NCBI RefSeq assembly: GCF_014850975.1
Contig: NZ_JACXST010000003.1
Coordinates: forward strand, 1,638,055-1,702,054
Source of the DNA: Methylomonas fluvii
Lineage (GTDB): Bacteria; Pseudomonadota; Gammaproteobacteria; Methylococcales; Methylomonadaceae
Direction of reading: 5' to 3'
Length of the DNA: 64,000 nucleotides
A program made the position numbers and the translations under genes. This document shows positions 8,523 to 17,834 of this stretch, one piece after another (the first letter of the stretch is position 1; every line of letters begins with the position of its first letter). The notes beneath the pieces were generated by a model that worked only from the letters and a program-made list of their open reading frames with translations, made no database searches and was not told the origin of the DNA.

Positions 8523-11324
8523 GTGAAACAACGTTTTCCAAGAATATCGGCATTTGGGTTGGCAATCGCCGCGGGCTTGGTCGGTATCTTGGGATTTGCG
8601 GCGCTGATGGCCTTGAGCCTGCAGCAAGAGCGCGATAAACACATAGAACACGCGCGTATCGAAACGGCAAATATCGCTCTGGTTCTGGAGGGGCATGCGC
8701 TGGCCACAATACAAAAAATCGATCTGATTCTGAAAGATCTTCAGGGGCATATTCGACCCGACGACATGCGCAGCAGCCAGTTCGATAACGCTGTTGAAAA
8801 CCATGCTATGCAAGCCTTGCTGAAGGAAAAGGCTAACGATATTCAGCAAGCGGCGGTGATCGAGATCGGCGGAATCCAGATATTCAATGCCAACGGCGAT
8901 TGTATCTACAGTTCCATCGACGCCCAGCCAGCCATCAATGTCGCCGACAAAGAAAGCTTTCAAATTCACAGGAATCATCGCCAGCTTGGCTTACACATTT
9001 CCCCGCCGGAAATATCCCGTACCTTGGGCATCTGGCATATCTCCCTGACCCGGCGTATCGATTTTCCCGACGGCGGCTTTGCCGGATACATTAACGTCAT
9101 CGTGCAATTGAGTTCGTTCGAAAGTTTTTACGCGACGCTGAACCTAGGCGAGCACGGCGCGGTTTTACTCCGCGACGAACAAATGAGGCTTTGGGCTCGC
9201 CATCCGCATCTGGAAGCCAATCTAGGCAAAACCATGCCTAACCACCCCCTGCACCAATACATCGCCCAGGGTATGACCCACGGCTCCTATCTACAGCCCG
9301 GCCCGGCCGATGGCGTCAAACGCCTCTACAGTTTTCGGCGGGTCGGCGATTATCCTTTGTACGTGCTGGCTGCCATCGCCGAACAGGATTATCTAGCCGA
9401 GTGGCGAAAACATTTAGTTTGGTACGGCACGGCCGGACTCGTCATCTTGATCGCTTCGTTAGTGTTAGCCTTGGTTGCGCGGCACAGCCGTTTAAAATGG
9501 CAGAACGACGAAAGAAATTACCGCTACATTATCGAGAATGCTCCGGTCGGCATTTTTCAGAGAAATTTTGCAGGTCAGTTTAGCTTTCTGAATCTCACTT
9601 TGGCACGCCAATTGGATTGCGACTCCGTCGATACCTTTCTGCAACGTTATGTTCCGGCCGATAAGCTATGGGCCGATCTCAATCAATTGAAGTTGTTTTA
9701 TCAGTTGCTGCAGACAAATAAAGAAGTACGCGACTTTGAAGCGCAAGCGGTGCTCGTAACCGGGCAAACCAAATGGTTCTCGATGTCTGCTTATCTGGAT
9801 GAAGAAAGTGGACAAATCAACGGTTTTACGCTCGACATTACCGAACGTAAGCAAGTCGAAGAGCAGCTCAAAACATCGGAAGAGCGTCTGCGTTTGACGA
9901 TGGATGTGGCACAAATCGGCGTTTTCGATTGGGATGTCAAAAAGGACAGTTTCGAGATGTCACCGATTTATTTCACGATGCTGGGCTATCAAGCAAAACC
10001 CGGTCCGGGTGATCGTAACGAATGGCTGGAGCGTCTCCATCCGGACGACAGGGCCGGCATCGCCGAAAAAATTGCTGCCGTATTATCAAAGCAGGCCAAT
10101 GCCTACAGTTACGAAGCCCGGATGCGCCATGCCAACGGCAGCTATCGCTGGATAAGTGTTAAAGCGTTCTGCGTGCAGCGCGGCGAAGACGACATGGTCA
10201 CCCGCATCCTGGGCATACGCATGGACATTACCGACCGTAAACGCTACGAAGTCGAATTGGAGCACTACAAAAGTCATCTCGAACACCTGGTAAACGAGCG
10301 CACGACGGAGTTGTTGGACGCCAGGAAACAAGCCGACAATGCCAACCTGGCCAAATCCGATTTCTTGGCGAACATGAGCCACGAAATACGCACACCGATG
10401 AACGCCATCATCGGCCTGACGCAACTGGCACTGGATACCGAACTGAACCGGAAGCAACACGATTACCTCAGCAAGGTATTGAATTCGTCGCGAGCCTTGC
10501 TGGGTATTCTCAATGACATTCTCGATTACTCGAAAATCGAAGCCGGGCGCATAGACATCGAGGCCATCGAATTCAGCTTGGAAGAAATACTGCGGGCGAC
10601 AGCAGACTTGTTCTCCATACGTGCCGATGAAAAAGGCCTCGAGCTGTTCATCGATATGGCGCTGGATGTGCCCAATCAGTTGCAGGGCGACCCGCTCCGC
10701 CTCAGCCAGGTCATTAACAACCTGGTCGGCAACGCCATTAAATTTACCCAACAGGGTGAAGTCCACCTTCGCGTCGAGACTCTGGAAAGAACGGACGATG
10801 CCATACGCCTGCGTTTTGCGGTGAGAGATACCGGCATCGGCATCACGGCTGAACAAGCCGGCCAACTGTTCCAGCCTTTCGCACAGGCCGACGCCAGTAT
10901 CACCCGCAAATTCGGCGGCACCGGCTTGGGGCTGACAATCTCGAAACGTCTGGTGGAATTGATGGAGGGAGAAATCACCCTGGAGAGCGAACCCGGATCC
11001 GGCAGTACCTTTACCTTTACGGTTCGACTAGGCCTACCGGCCGGCGTTTCATCCAGCGAGCAGACACAAGGCCGGCGTTTGCAGGGTTTGCACCCCATGC
11101 GCACCCTGGTGGTCGACGATCAGGAAACCTCGCTGACGATACTGCGCTCGATTCTGGAAAGTTGGCAATTCGAGGTGGTGACAGCCGGTTCGGGCGAAAC
11201 AGGTTTGCGCTTGTTCGCCGAAGCAGCGCGATGCGGCAAACCCTTCGAGTTGTTGTTATTGGATTGGAAAATGCCCGGCATGAACGGTCTGGAGCTGGCC
11301 GAGGCCATAGCTCATAGCTCATAG
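8523..11324 (+). CDS. Hybrid sensor histidine kinase, N-terminal part of an interrupted gene
   Basis: This frame encodes about 933 residues. Transmembrane helix 1 (about 10-32) is followed by a periplasmic sensor domain of about 260 residues (dCache-like), TM2 (near GTAGLVILIASLVLALVA), two PAS domains, a coiled coil, and a HisKA domain with MSHEIRTPMNAIIG and His620. The ATPase has VINNLVGNAIKFTQQ, RDTGIGI and GGTGLGLTISKRLVELM. A receiver begins at RTLVVDDQETSL and contains LLLLDWKMPGMNG, then ends abruptly in the 7-bp repeat at a TAG (11322-11324). The rest of the receiver lies in the same frame from about 11382. The start is GTG 8523, with GGGAG six bases upstream; an in-frame GTG at 8496 lacks such a site. 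As it stands the gene is split; the kinase core itself is intact. Confidence 0.85.
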   Translation: MKQRFPRISAFGLAIAAGLVGILGFAALMALSLQQERDKHIEHARIETANIALVLEGHALATIQKIDLILKDLQGHIRPDDMRSSQFDNAVENHAMQALLKEKANDIQQAAVIEIGGIQIFNANGDCIYSSIDAQPAINVADKESFQIHRNHRQLGLHISPPEISRTLGIWHISLTRRIDFPDGGFAGYINVIVQLSSFESFYATLNLGEHGAVLLRDEQMRLWARHPHLEANLGKTMPNHPLHQYIAQGMTHGSYLQPGPADGVKRLYSFRRVGDYPLYVLAAIAEQDYLAEWRKHLVWYGTAGLVILIASLVLALVARHSRLKWQNDERNYRYIIENAPVGIFQRNFAGQFSFLNLTLARQLDCDSVDTFLQRYVPADKLWADLNQLKLFYQLLQTNKEVRDFEAQAVLVTGQTKWFSMSAYLDEESGQINGFTLDITERKQVEEQLKTSEERLRLTMDVAQIGVFDWDVKKDSFEMSPIYFTMLGYQAKPGPGDRNEWLERLHPDDRAGIAEKIAAVLSKQANAYSYEARMRHANGSYRWISVKAFCVQRGEDDMVTRILGIRMDITDRKRYEVELEHYKSHLEHLVNERTTELLDARKQADNANLAKSDFLANMSHEIRTPMNAIIGLTQLALDTELNRKQHDYLSKVLNSSRALLGILNDILDYSKIEAGRIDIEAIEFSLEEILRATADLFSIRADEKGLELFIDMALDVPNQLQGDPLRLSQVINNLVGNAIKFTQQGEVHLRVETLERTDDAIRLRFAVRDTGIGITAEQAGQLFQPFAQADASITRKFGGTGLGLTISKRLVELMEGEITLESEPGSGSTFTFTVRLGLPAGVSSSEQTQGRRLQGLHPMRTLVVDDQETSLTILRSILESWQFEVVTAGSGETGLRLFAEAARCGKPFELLLLDWKMPGMNGLELAEAIAHSS

Positions 11325-11381
11325 CTCATAGCTCATAGCTCATAGCTCATAGCTCATAGCTCATAGCTCATAGCTCATAGC
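11306..11381 (+). repeat. 7-bp tandem repeat (CATAGCT), ten full copies plus six bases
   Basis: The unit CATAGCT occurs ten times without error from 11306 to 11375, followed by CATAGC to 11381. It lies inside a receiver-domain coding sequence. Because 7 is not a multiple of 3, the repeat cycles through all frames and yields a TAG once every 21 bases; in the kinase frame these are at 11322, 11343 and 11364. Frames on both sides match, so only the stops break the gene. With one full unit plus the six-base remnant, the frame would read straight through. Confidence 0.98.
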
Positions 11382-11411
11382 GAGCATAACAGCCGGCCGC
11401 CAATATCCATC

Positions 11412-12659
11412 ATGATCACGGCTTATGAGCGCGAGGTGCTGGCCAAGTCGGCCGGCAACATTCGAGTGGATGCGATCATCGCCAAGCCGGTCACACCCTC
11501 CAGCCTGCTCAACACCCTGATCCAACTGCAACGAAACGAAACCAGCCAGCCTGTTCCCGTTGCCGAAGTATTCAACGCCACCCGAACCACGCTGGCAGCC
11601 ATCCGCGGCGCTCGGATCTTGCTGGTCGAGGATAATCCACTCAATCAACAGGTAGCACAGGAATTTCTCATCAAAGGCGGTCTGGAGGTCACGACTGCCA
11701 ACAATGGCCTGGAGGCCTTGGCATGGCTGGAGAAATCCAGTTTCGATGCGGTGTTGATGGACCTGCATATGCCGGTGCTGGACGGCCTGGAGGCCACCCG
11801 TAGGATTCGCCAATCGGCGGCGTTAAAGGAATTGCCCATCATCGCAATGACCGCGGCGGCGATGAATCAGGATAAAGAGGCCTGCGTAGCGGCCGGCATG
11901 AATGACCACATCGCCAAGCCTGTCGAACCGGAAGAACTTGCCAATGCCCTGGCGAAGTGGATCAAACCCAAACCCGCTGCAGCGCAACAGGAAAAAGCTG
12001 CCGACATTCGCCCGGATACCAAAGCCATTGCCAAACTTGAGAGCAATCTGCCAGGCGTGGCGGTGCAAGCGGCTTTGGCTCGGCTGGGAGGCAACATTTA
12101 TCTTTACCGGCGCCTGTTGCTCGCATTTGCCGAACAGCATCGGAACGCTGCAACGCTATTGCGCCAAAAGCTTGTCGACGGCGATACAGAGCAACTGTTT
12201 TTCGTCGCTCACAGCCTGAAAGGCGAGGCCGGCAATTTAGGTTTCGGCGCGCTTCAAGCTTCGGCCGACCGACTGTGCCGGATGCTCAAAAGCGCAGAAG
12301 AGAGGAATTTGACGGCGCAAACGGAAATACTTGCACAGGAATGCGAGGCAGCACACCTTTTATTGAGTCAGTCTGAAGCAAATGCTGACGATGAACTGCT
12401 TGCCTTATCGGTCAATTCAGAAGAACTGTTTAAAAATGCCAACCTGCTGCCCGACCTAAAAAAATTACTTCGCCAGTTGAAAGCTAAGAACCTGGATGCC
12501 CGATATTCGGTCACCGATCTCGTCCGCAAGATAGGCGATCAAGAACTAGCCTTGGAATTTGCGGAAATTGCGCAAGCGACACACGAATTGCGCTACGATG
12601 CAGCATTGATTGCATTAGAGAAACTCTTAGAACGCAATAGCTGGACAGACCATGAATAG
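11412..12659 (+). CDS. C-terminal part of the interrupted hybrid kinase (receiver-receiver-HPt)
   Basis: It is in the same frame as the upstream kinase part. The frame is open from about 11367 onward; the first ATG (11412) falls inside the first receiver (MITAYERE, Lys in AKPVTPSSLL), so as an independent protein it would start mid-domain and it has no ribosome site. A second complete receiver follows (ARILLVEDNPLNQQVAQEF, DAVLMDLHMPVLDG, MTAAAM, AKPVEPEEL). Next is an HPt domain with phosphoacceptor His in AHSLKGEAGNLG. Together with 8523-11324 it would make one tripartite hybrid kinase of about 1357 residues if the repeat were contracted. Its stop overlaps the next gene's start by eight bases, so the two were built as an operon. 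Confidence 0.75.
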   Translation: MITAYEREVLAKSAGNIRVDAIIAKPVTPSSLLNTLIQLQRNETSQPVPVAEVFNATRTTLAAIRGARILLVEDNPLNQQVAQEFLIKGGLEVTTANNGLEALAWLEKSSFDAVLMDLHMPVLDGLEATRRIRQSAALKELPIIAMTAAAMNQDKEACVAAGMNDHIAKPVEPEELANALAKWIKPKPAAAQQEKAADIRPDTKAIAKLESNLPGVAVQAALARLGGNIYLYRRLLLAFAEQHRNAATLLRQKLVDGDTEQLFFVAHSLKGEAGNLGFGALQASADRLCRMLKSAEERNLTAQTEILAQECEAAHLLLSQSEANADDELLALSVNSEELFKNANLLPDLKKLLRQLKAKNLDARYSVTDLVRKIGDQELALEFAEIAQATHELRYDAALIALEKLLERNSWTDHE

Positions 12660-13815
12660 CCAAGATAAACGACCAAAAATCCTGATCGTAGACGACTCCT
12701 TAAATAATATCGAGGTGTTGAGCAACATCTTGGGCAAGGGATACAGCACCAGCTTTGCCAGCGATGGCTCCGAGGCTTTGGCGCTGATTAGCCGGGACGC
12801 GCCGGACCTGATATTGCTGGATGTCGTCATGCCGGGCATCGACGGCTTCGAGGTTTGTAAGCAACTTAAAGCCAACCTCGCGACTCGCGATATTCCGGTG
12901 ATTTTTCTGACCAGCTTGGATAGCGCTGTAGACGAAGAGTGTGGCCTCTCGCTAGGCGCCGAGGATTTTATTCACAAACCGGCATCCGCACCGGTGGTGT
13001 TGGCCCGGGTCCGTAATCATCTGGCCCTGGCCACCACCAGGCGCGAGCTGAAACAGCATAACGAAAATCTTGAGCAATTAGTGGCCGAGCGCACGGAAGA
13101 GTTGTTCCGCAAAGATAGGCAGCTGATCGCCGCGCAAAGCTCCATCATCGCGGCTTTTTGTGCGTTGGCGGAGGTCAGGGACAACGAGACCGGCAACCAT
13201 ATACGCCGTACCCAACGATACGTAAAACTGTTGGCCGAACGGTTGCGCACCAATGCTCGCTATAGTCTCTCCGATGGCGCCATCGAACTGTTGTTTAAAT
13301 CCGCGCCTCTGCACGACATCGGCAAGGTTGCCATTCCCGATGCGATACTGCTTAAGCCGGGAAAACTATCGCCGGATGAATGGAAGATTATGAAAACGCA
13401 CTGCGAGGAGGGCAGGTCTGCCATCTTGTCGGCGGCACGGGATTTTGGCGACAGCGACTGGTCATTTTTAAATTACGCGGTGGAGATTGCTTATTGCCAC
13501 CATGAAAGATGGGATGGCGCCGGTTATCCGCAAGGGCTTTCGGGAGAGCAAATCCCGCTTAGCGCCCGTTTGATGGCAGTCGCCGACGTTTACGACGCTC
13601 TTATCAGCAAACGCGTTTATAAAGAAGCGTATCCCCACGAAGAAGCTGTGCGGCTGATCGCTAAAGGCCGGGGAACTCACTTTGATCCGGATATCACCGA
13701 TGCCTTTTTGGCTATCGCCGAAGCATTCGATGAAACAGCTCAACGTTACAAGGATGCCGGCGACGCCAAGCCTGCCATCGAAACCAAAGCGCATTCACTA
13801 TCAGCTAAATCCTGA
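12652..13815 (+). CDS. Response regulator with HD-GYP domain (RpfG-like)
   Basis: A 387-residue protein with a receiver (residues about 8-125; ILIVDDS, LILLDVVMPGIDG, Lys in FIHKPAS), a coiled-coil linker, and an HD-GYP domain (about 165-360). The latter carries APLHDIGKVAIPD, HCEEGR, HHERWDGAGYPQGL and AVADVYDALISKR, with all hallmark metal and GYP residues present. Members of this family hydrolyse cyclic di-GMP, with activity controlled by receiver phosphorylation. The start overlaps the end of the hybrid kinase gene by eight bases. The natural reading is that the kinase phosphorelay feeds this output, so the repeat-interrupted kinase would leave it without its cognate input. The cognate pairing is inference from the overlap. 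Confidence 0.92.
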   Translation: MNSQDKRPKILIVDDSLNNIEVLSNILGKGYSTSFASDGSEALALISRDAPDLILLDVVMPGIDGFEVCKQLKANLATRDIPVIFLTSLDSAVDEECGLSLGAEDFIHKPASAPVVLARVRNHLALATTRRELKQHNENLEQLVAERTEELFRKDRQLIAAQSSIIAAFCALAEVRDNETGNHIRRTQRYVKLLAERLRTNARYSLSDGAIELLFKSAPLHDIGKVAIPDAILLKPGKLSPDEWKIMKTHCEEGRSAILSAARDFGDSDWSFLNYAVEIAYCHHERWDGAGYPQGLSGEQIPLSARLMAVADVYDALISKRVYKEAYPHEEAVRLIAKGRGTHFDPDITDAFLAIAEAFDETAQRYKDAGDAKPAIETKAHSLSAKS

Positions 13816-14237
13816 AAGACATAGTAAAGAGTTCATCTTGCCGGCACCACGCACGACCTGGATGGACAGACCGGATTAATGCCGGCGGTCAAGTTTTGAG
13901 AATGGTTTTAAGGCGGGATAATCGGCGCCAGGATGACGACCAAAGTACGCGCCGTGGTCGGTTGGGGTTTTGACTAAGACGCGCCGGCTGGTTTAAATTG
14001 CCGGTGGAAACCGAGATCGGTCGCTTGTTTTATGTATCGATTGCAATCGGACGGCATCTGCGCCGAGGACGCCTTTAACTTTTTATGCCATTAGATTGCT
14101 TTTCATCCCTCGTCCGCGGACAAAAACGGCTTGCCTATATGGAAAACCGCGCAGATGGACAGGCTGACTCATTCAGACCTAAAACCCCGCCAAGCCTTGG
14201 TGCCCGCAGGGTATTCAAGTTTGAATGGCCTATTAAT
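13816..14237. other. Intergenic region, no gene recognised
   Basis: About 422 bases between the HD-GYP gene and the end of the TPR gene on the other strand. Frames are short and broken. No hairpin with a T-run is obvious. It may contain decayed coding sequence but nothing I can name. Confidence 0.4.
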
Positions 14238-14939
14238 TTATGAGTAGTAATCAAAGTCCTCTTTTTTCTCTATCTTGAAGCCCGGCTCGACATTAATTTC
14301 AATATCCTTGAGTTTGGTTTTTTCCGGTGCGGGCGTGACGCGAACCTCCTCCATAAACTCCTTGAACCATTGGGCGTTGATCACACTTGCCATGTCTTCG
14401 TCTTGCAATATATTTTGTTCGTCGGGCAAACTGCCAAACTCCCTGGCAGTTTGCAACGCGGCCAAACAGGCATCGTTATCGCCGCGTAACGCATAAACAC
14501 AGGCCAGATTGTAAGCCGCGCTGCCTTTTTGAATACCACAGGCCTTTTCGAAAAAATCTTCCGCCAAATCGTAAAGGTCGGGCTTCGCCGCCTCGGCACT
14601 GATGCGAGCCAATTCCATAAATGCTACGCCACCGTCTATCGCCGCCCCTAAATAGTTAGGCGAAATCAGCAAACAAAAAGAAAACTTGGAAATGGCGTCT
14701 TCGTAAATTTCAATAGCCAATTTGGGCTCTTGCGTCCGGGCTTCGTGTAATAGCCCAAACCCCCAGTGATACAGTGCTTCGGATACGATCAAATGGTCGG
14801 CAATGACATTTGCAAAGCCTTGGTACGCACCCTTGTATAGTTGCTCGGCTTTGCTGCCTTCGCTTTTACGGGCCTGGGCAACTTGCTTGATAGCCGCGTC
14901 CAGGGTGGAACGCTTTTTAAATGAACTCAATAGCGACAT
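14238..14939 (-). CDS. TPR-repeat protein
   Basis: A 233-residue, mostly helical protein without a signal peptide or membrane segment. Tetratricopeptide-like helices are visible: LYKGAYQGFANVIADHLI, EALYHWGFGLLHEA, AIEIYEDAISKFSFCL, DLAEDFFEKACGI and SAAYNLACVYALRGDNDACL, the last being a canonical TPR. It ends with the common TPR-protein closing pattern ILQDEDMASVINAQWFKEFM. TPR proteins act as scaffolds; no partner is indicated here. It is divergent from the DUF2288 gene across 83 bases. Confidence 0.75.
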   Translation of the reverse strand: MSLLSSFKKRSTLDAAIKQVAQARKSEGSKAEQLYKGAYQGFANVIADHLIVSEALYHWGFGLLHEARTQEPKLAIEIYEDAISKFSFCLLISPNYLGAAIDGGVAFMELARISAEAAKPDLYDLAEDFFEKACGIQKGSAAYNLACVYALRGDNDACLAALQTAREFGSLPDEQNILQDEDMASVINAQWFKEFMEEVRVTPAPEKTKLKDIEINVEPGFKIEKKEDFDYYS

Positions 14940-15022
14940 CGATGAATCCTCACTTCTGTTTTATAAACCGGGTTACGATAAAATAGCTGGGCATACTACA
15001 ACATCCCAACCGGAAAATGTTA

Positions 15023-15349
15023 ATGAACGACTCACTCCCCGATCTGGAAAAAGCCAAGGTGAATTTGGAAACCTCGTCCATTCCCTGGGCCGAGTTGCAA
15101 CGATTTTTCGCGGCAGGACTGGCGATCTCGGTCGCCAAGGAACTGGATCTGGTGGAAGTGGCGTATCAGGTCTCGCGCGACAACAAGGCGCAAGTTGAGC
15201 AATGGCTGGATGCCGGCCTAATCGGTCATGTTTCGGATCGACAGGCCGACGAATGGATCAGCGCCAACAGCTCGGTTTGGGCTGTCGTAGTCAGGCCCTG
15301 GGTGCTAGTTCAGGCAAATACTTGCGGGCCAACCAATAATCCACACTGA
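15023..15349 (+). CDS. DUF2288 family protein
   Basis: A 108-residue protein matching the DUF2288 family: an N-terminal KVNLETSSIPWAELQRFFA, then VAKELDLVEVAYQVSRDN, and a C-terminal VWAVVVRPWVLVQ. The family is small, cytoplasmic and of unknown function. The ATG at 15023 is chosen because GGAA lies 9 bases upstream; an ATG two codons earlier (15017) is too close to it. Its last 59 bases overlap the 3' end of the convergent DoxX-like gene. The overlap begins just after the conserved PWVLVQ block, so the final residues are probably poorly constrained. Confidence 0.8.
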   Translation: MNDSLPDLEKAKVNLETSSIPWAELQRFFAAGLAISVAKELDLVEVAYQVSRDNKAQVEQWLDAGLIGHVSDRQADEWISANSSVWAVVVRPWVLVQANTCGPTNNPH

Positions 15350-15956
15350 CAAACCGGCCGCCGCCCAGGAAAAACAAAGCCAGCAACATGACGAAATAGG
15401 TGGCGGCAAACTCTATCCCGTTATTCAGTATCACCAAGGCGCCGTTCTCGGTCAGCCATTGATAGTCGCCCTGCACCTGTAAAATTTCCTTGGCACGCTC
15501 CAGTCGCTCAATCGCACCTATCGTGCGTTCGCTGGCAAAAATGCCGCTACCGGAGGCAATGGCCAACCAACCGTTTTGGAGATGCGCACTGACCGCTGCG
15601 ACCACCATGATGATCATTAGTGGCAAGGTGATAGGCCGCGTGGCAAAACCTAACAGCAAAAACAAGGCGCCGACGATTTCAAATAGCGCCACCATAAATA
15701 CCAACACATACGGCGCCGGCAAACCCAAGCCCCATTCAGCATTACCGAACCATTCGGCCGTGTCAGAGAAATTGGCGAATTTTTTGGTACCTGCCATCCA
15801 AAATACCGGCGCCAAATATAGCCGCAGCAACAGCGGCGCCAAAAAATCCACGCATTTAGCAGAATCGCAACTGCGTTGCGACAGTTGCATAATCCCCGGT
15901 AGTTTATCGATAACCACCGCCATTAACGCAGTAAAAGACGTATTATTCATTTTCAT
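15291..15956 (-). CDS. DoxX family membrane protein (HvfX-like)
   Basis: A 221-residue integral membrane protein with about four transmembrane helices: LLLRLYLAPVFWMAGTKKFA, YVLVFMVALFEIVGALFLL, PLMIIMVVAAVSAHL and FAATYFVMLLALFFLGGG. The DoxX pattern is clear. The long loop between helices 3 and 4 and the ending RFVSVDYWLARKYL fit the HvfX-type subgroup seen near peptide-type natural-product or copper-stress operons, but no HvfABC genes lie next to it. ATG 15956 or 15950 could start translation; a very strong GGGGGAGGGG sequence precedes both, with better spacing to 15950. It is divergent from the cupin gene with 36 bases between. Confidence 0.85.
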   Translation of the reverse strand: MKMNNTSFTALMAVVIDKLPGIMQLSQRSCDSAKCVDFLAPLLLRLYLAPVFWMAGTKKFANFSDTAEWFGNAEWGLGLPAPYVLVFMVALFEIVGALFLLLGFATRPITLPLMIIMVVAAVSAHLQNGWLAIASGSGIFASERTIGAIERLERAKEILQVQGDYQWLTENGALVILNNGIEFAATYFVMLLALFFLGGGRFVSVDYWLARKYLPELAPRA

Positions 15957-15992
15957 TCCCCTCCCCCAATTTTTTATTATGTACCCGCTTTT

Positions 15993-16337
15993 ATGAACAT
16001 CAGCAGTTCGTGCATTTTTACAGACATTCCAGCTCAGTTGCCAATAGAATTATGCCAAACCTTGCTTAGCAAGCCTAATATTCGCATTGAACGCATCGTT
16101 TCCAAGGGCCATTGCAGCGCCGAAAACGACTGGTACGATCAAAATCAGGACGAGTGGGTGATGTTGTTACAAGGCGAAGCGCGGCTGGCATTTGCCCAAT
16201 CCGCACCAGTCGATCTAAAGCCCGGCGACTATCTGCTGATTCCGGCGCATTGCCGGCATAGGGTGGATTGGACCCATCCGGACCTTGAATCCATATGGCT
16301 GGCAATCCATATTTTCGCGGAGCCGGTTGCTGAATAA
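15993..16337 (+). CDS. Cupin-domain protein
   Basis: A 114-residue single-domain cupin. Motif 1 is degenerate (NDWYDQNQDEWVMLLQGEA), and motif 2 is PGDYLLIPAHCRHRVDWTHP. The metal-ligand set of classic cupins (two His and a Glu in motif 1, His in motif 2) is only partly present: Glu and the motif-2 His are seen, while the motif-1 histidines are replaced. Similar small cupins are widespread with unknown substrates. No strong ribosome site is visible. Function is not assignable beyond the fold. Confidence 0.8.
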   Translation: MNISSSCIFTDIPAQLPIELCQTLLSKPNIRIERIVSKGHCSAENDWYDQNQDEWVMLLQGEARLAFAQSAPVDLKPGDYLLIPAHCRHRVDWTHPDLESIWLAIHIFAEPVAE

Positions 16338-16363
16338 ACGAGCATTCGGCGAGAGACCACGGC

Positions 16364-16383
16364 CGTGCCCATGACCGGGCACG
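16364..16383. terminator. Hairpin between convergent cupin and rhlE genes
   Basis: CGTGCCC and GGGCACG form a perfect 7-bp stem with a six-base loop in the 60-base gap between two convergent genes. There is no T-run on either side, so termination is inferred from position only. Confidence 0.35.
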
Positions 16384-16397
16384 ACACGTCAAACGGA

Positions 16398-17684
16398 TTA
16401 GCGGGGCTTGGCAGTTTGCGCACGCGGTTTGCGCGAATTCGGCGCTCGTTTAGCCGACTCCCCTGCCCGGCCATTTTGCGGCCGTCTGGCCGCCGGCTTG
16501 TTCGGCTGAGCCGGTTTTGGTTGCGGCTTGCTATTGGTCACTGCCAATGACACGTTTGGATAGCCAGTATCGTCGACTCGCGGAATCTGCCTTTTCAACA
16601 GCTTTTCGATGGCAGCCAACAAGTACGCCTCTTCCGGATCAACTAGCGAAATTGCCTGCCCTTCAGCGCCGGCGCGACCGGTACGGCCGATACGGTGCAC
16701 ATAATCTTCCGCTACTTGCGGCAAATCGAAATTCACCACATGTGGCAATTGATCGATGTCCAAGCCGCGCGCGGCGATGTCGGTGGCAATTAGTGCGGTA
16801 ATCGAGCCGTTTTTAAATTCCTCCAAGGCCCGGACACGAGCGCCCTGACTCTTGTCGCCGTGCAAAGCCGCGCAACGAATGCCGTCCTTGATCAATTGCT
16901 TGGCCAAACGATCCGCGCCATGCTTGGTGCGGACGAACACCAACACCTGCTGCCAATGGCCATTGCCGATCAGGTAGGACAGTAATTCGCGCTTGTATTC
17001 GCGGTTAATGCCATACACCAGCTGCGAAACGGTATCGGCGGCAGCATTGCGCTTCGCGACCGAGATTTCTACAGGGTCATTGAGGATTTGTTCCGCTAGC
17101 GCGCTAATTTCCGGGGCATAGGTCGCCGAAAACAGCAGGTTCTGGCGTTTATTGGGCAGCAAAGCGATGATTCGACGAATATCGCGAATAAAACCCATAT
17201 CCAACATTCGGTCGGCTTCATCGAGTACGAAATGCTCGACCTTCGACAAATCCAGATGCTGTTGCTGAATCAAATCCAGCAAACGGCCGGGCGTAGCAAC
17301 GACAATATCGGTGCCGCGCTGGATCTTCTGAATCTGCGGATTAATACTGACGCCGCCAAAAATCGCCTCGGCAAAAAAAGGTAAATGCTTGCCATAGGTT
17401 CTGACGCTTTCATAGACCTGCATCGCTAATTCGCGGGTAGGCGTTAAAATCAACACTCGAACCGGCCGCGGCTTTTGTGGAACCGGTTGTTCTTGTAATA
17501 GCTGCAGCAGAGGCAAGGTAAATCCGGCGGTTTTGCCGGTACCGGTTTGCGCACCCGCCAGCACATCGCGGCCTTGCAAAATGACCGGAATGGCCTGCGC
17601 CTGAATCGGCGTCGGGGTTTCATAACCTTGTTCAGCAACCGCCTTAAGTAGTTGCTCGGACAAACCCAATTCTGAAAATAACAT
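16398..17684 (-). CDS. rhlE: DEAD-box ATP-dependent RNA helicase RhlE
   Basis: A 428-residue RNA helicase that unwinds structured RNA, with likely roles in ribosome assembly and RNA decay. All DEAD-box motifs are visible in order: Q motif ([17 protein letters not shown]), motif I AQTGTGKT, Ia PTRELAMQV, Ib [53 protein letters not shown] and [13 protein letters not shown] basic, proline- and glutamine-rich tail (about 370-428) is typical of RhlE and binds RNA. It is divergent from the PilZ gene across about 150 bases. Confidence 0.95.
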   Translation of the reverse strand: MLFSELGLSEQLLKAVAEQGYETPTPIQAQAIPVILQGRDVLAGAQTGTGKTAGFTLPLLQLLQEQPVPQKPRPVRVLILTPTRELAMQVYESVRTYGKHLPFFAEAIFGGVSINPQIQKIQRGTDIVVATPGRLLDLIQQQHLDLSKVEHFVLDEADRMLDMGFIRDIRRIIALLPNKRQNLLFSATYAPEISALAEQILNDPVEISVAKRNAAADTVSQLVYGINREYKRELLSYLIGNGHWQQVLVFVRTKHGADRLAKQLIKDGIRCAALHGDKSQGARVRALEEFKNGSITALIATDIAARGLDIDQLPHVVNFDLPQVAEDYVHRIGRTGRAGAEGQAISLVDPEEAYLLAAIEKLLKRQIPRVDDTGYPNVSLAVTNSKPQPKPAQPNKPAARRPQNGRAGESAKRAPNSRKPRAQTAKPR

Positions 17685-17834
17685 GCAAAAACCTTATTTT
17701 ATACCCGTAATTAACGGGTGTATGAATAGAAAAGATATGGCATGATGGGCACGCCACAGTAGCAAAAACTGACTTTGCACCTACACTAAATCCTCAATAG
17801 CGTTACCGCGATTCTTCAGCAGAGGCCACAACAC

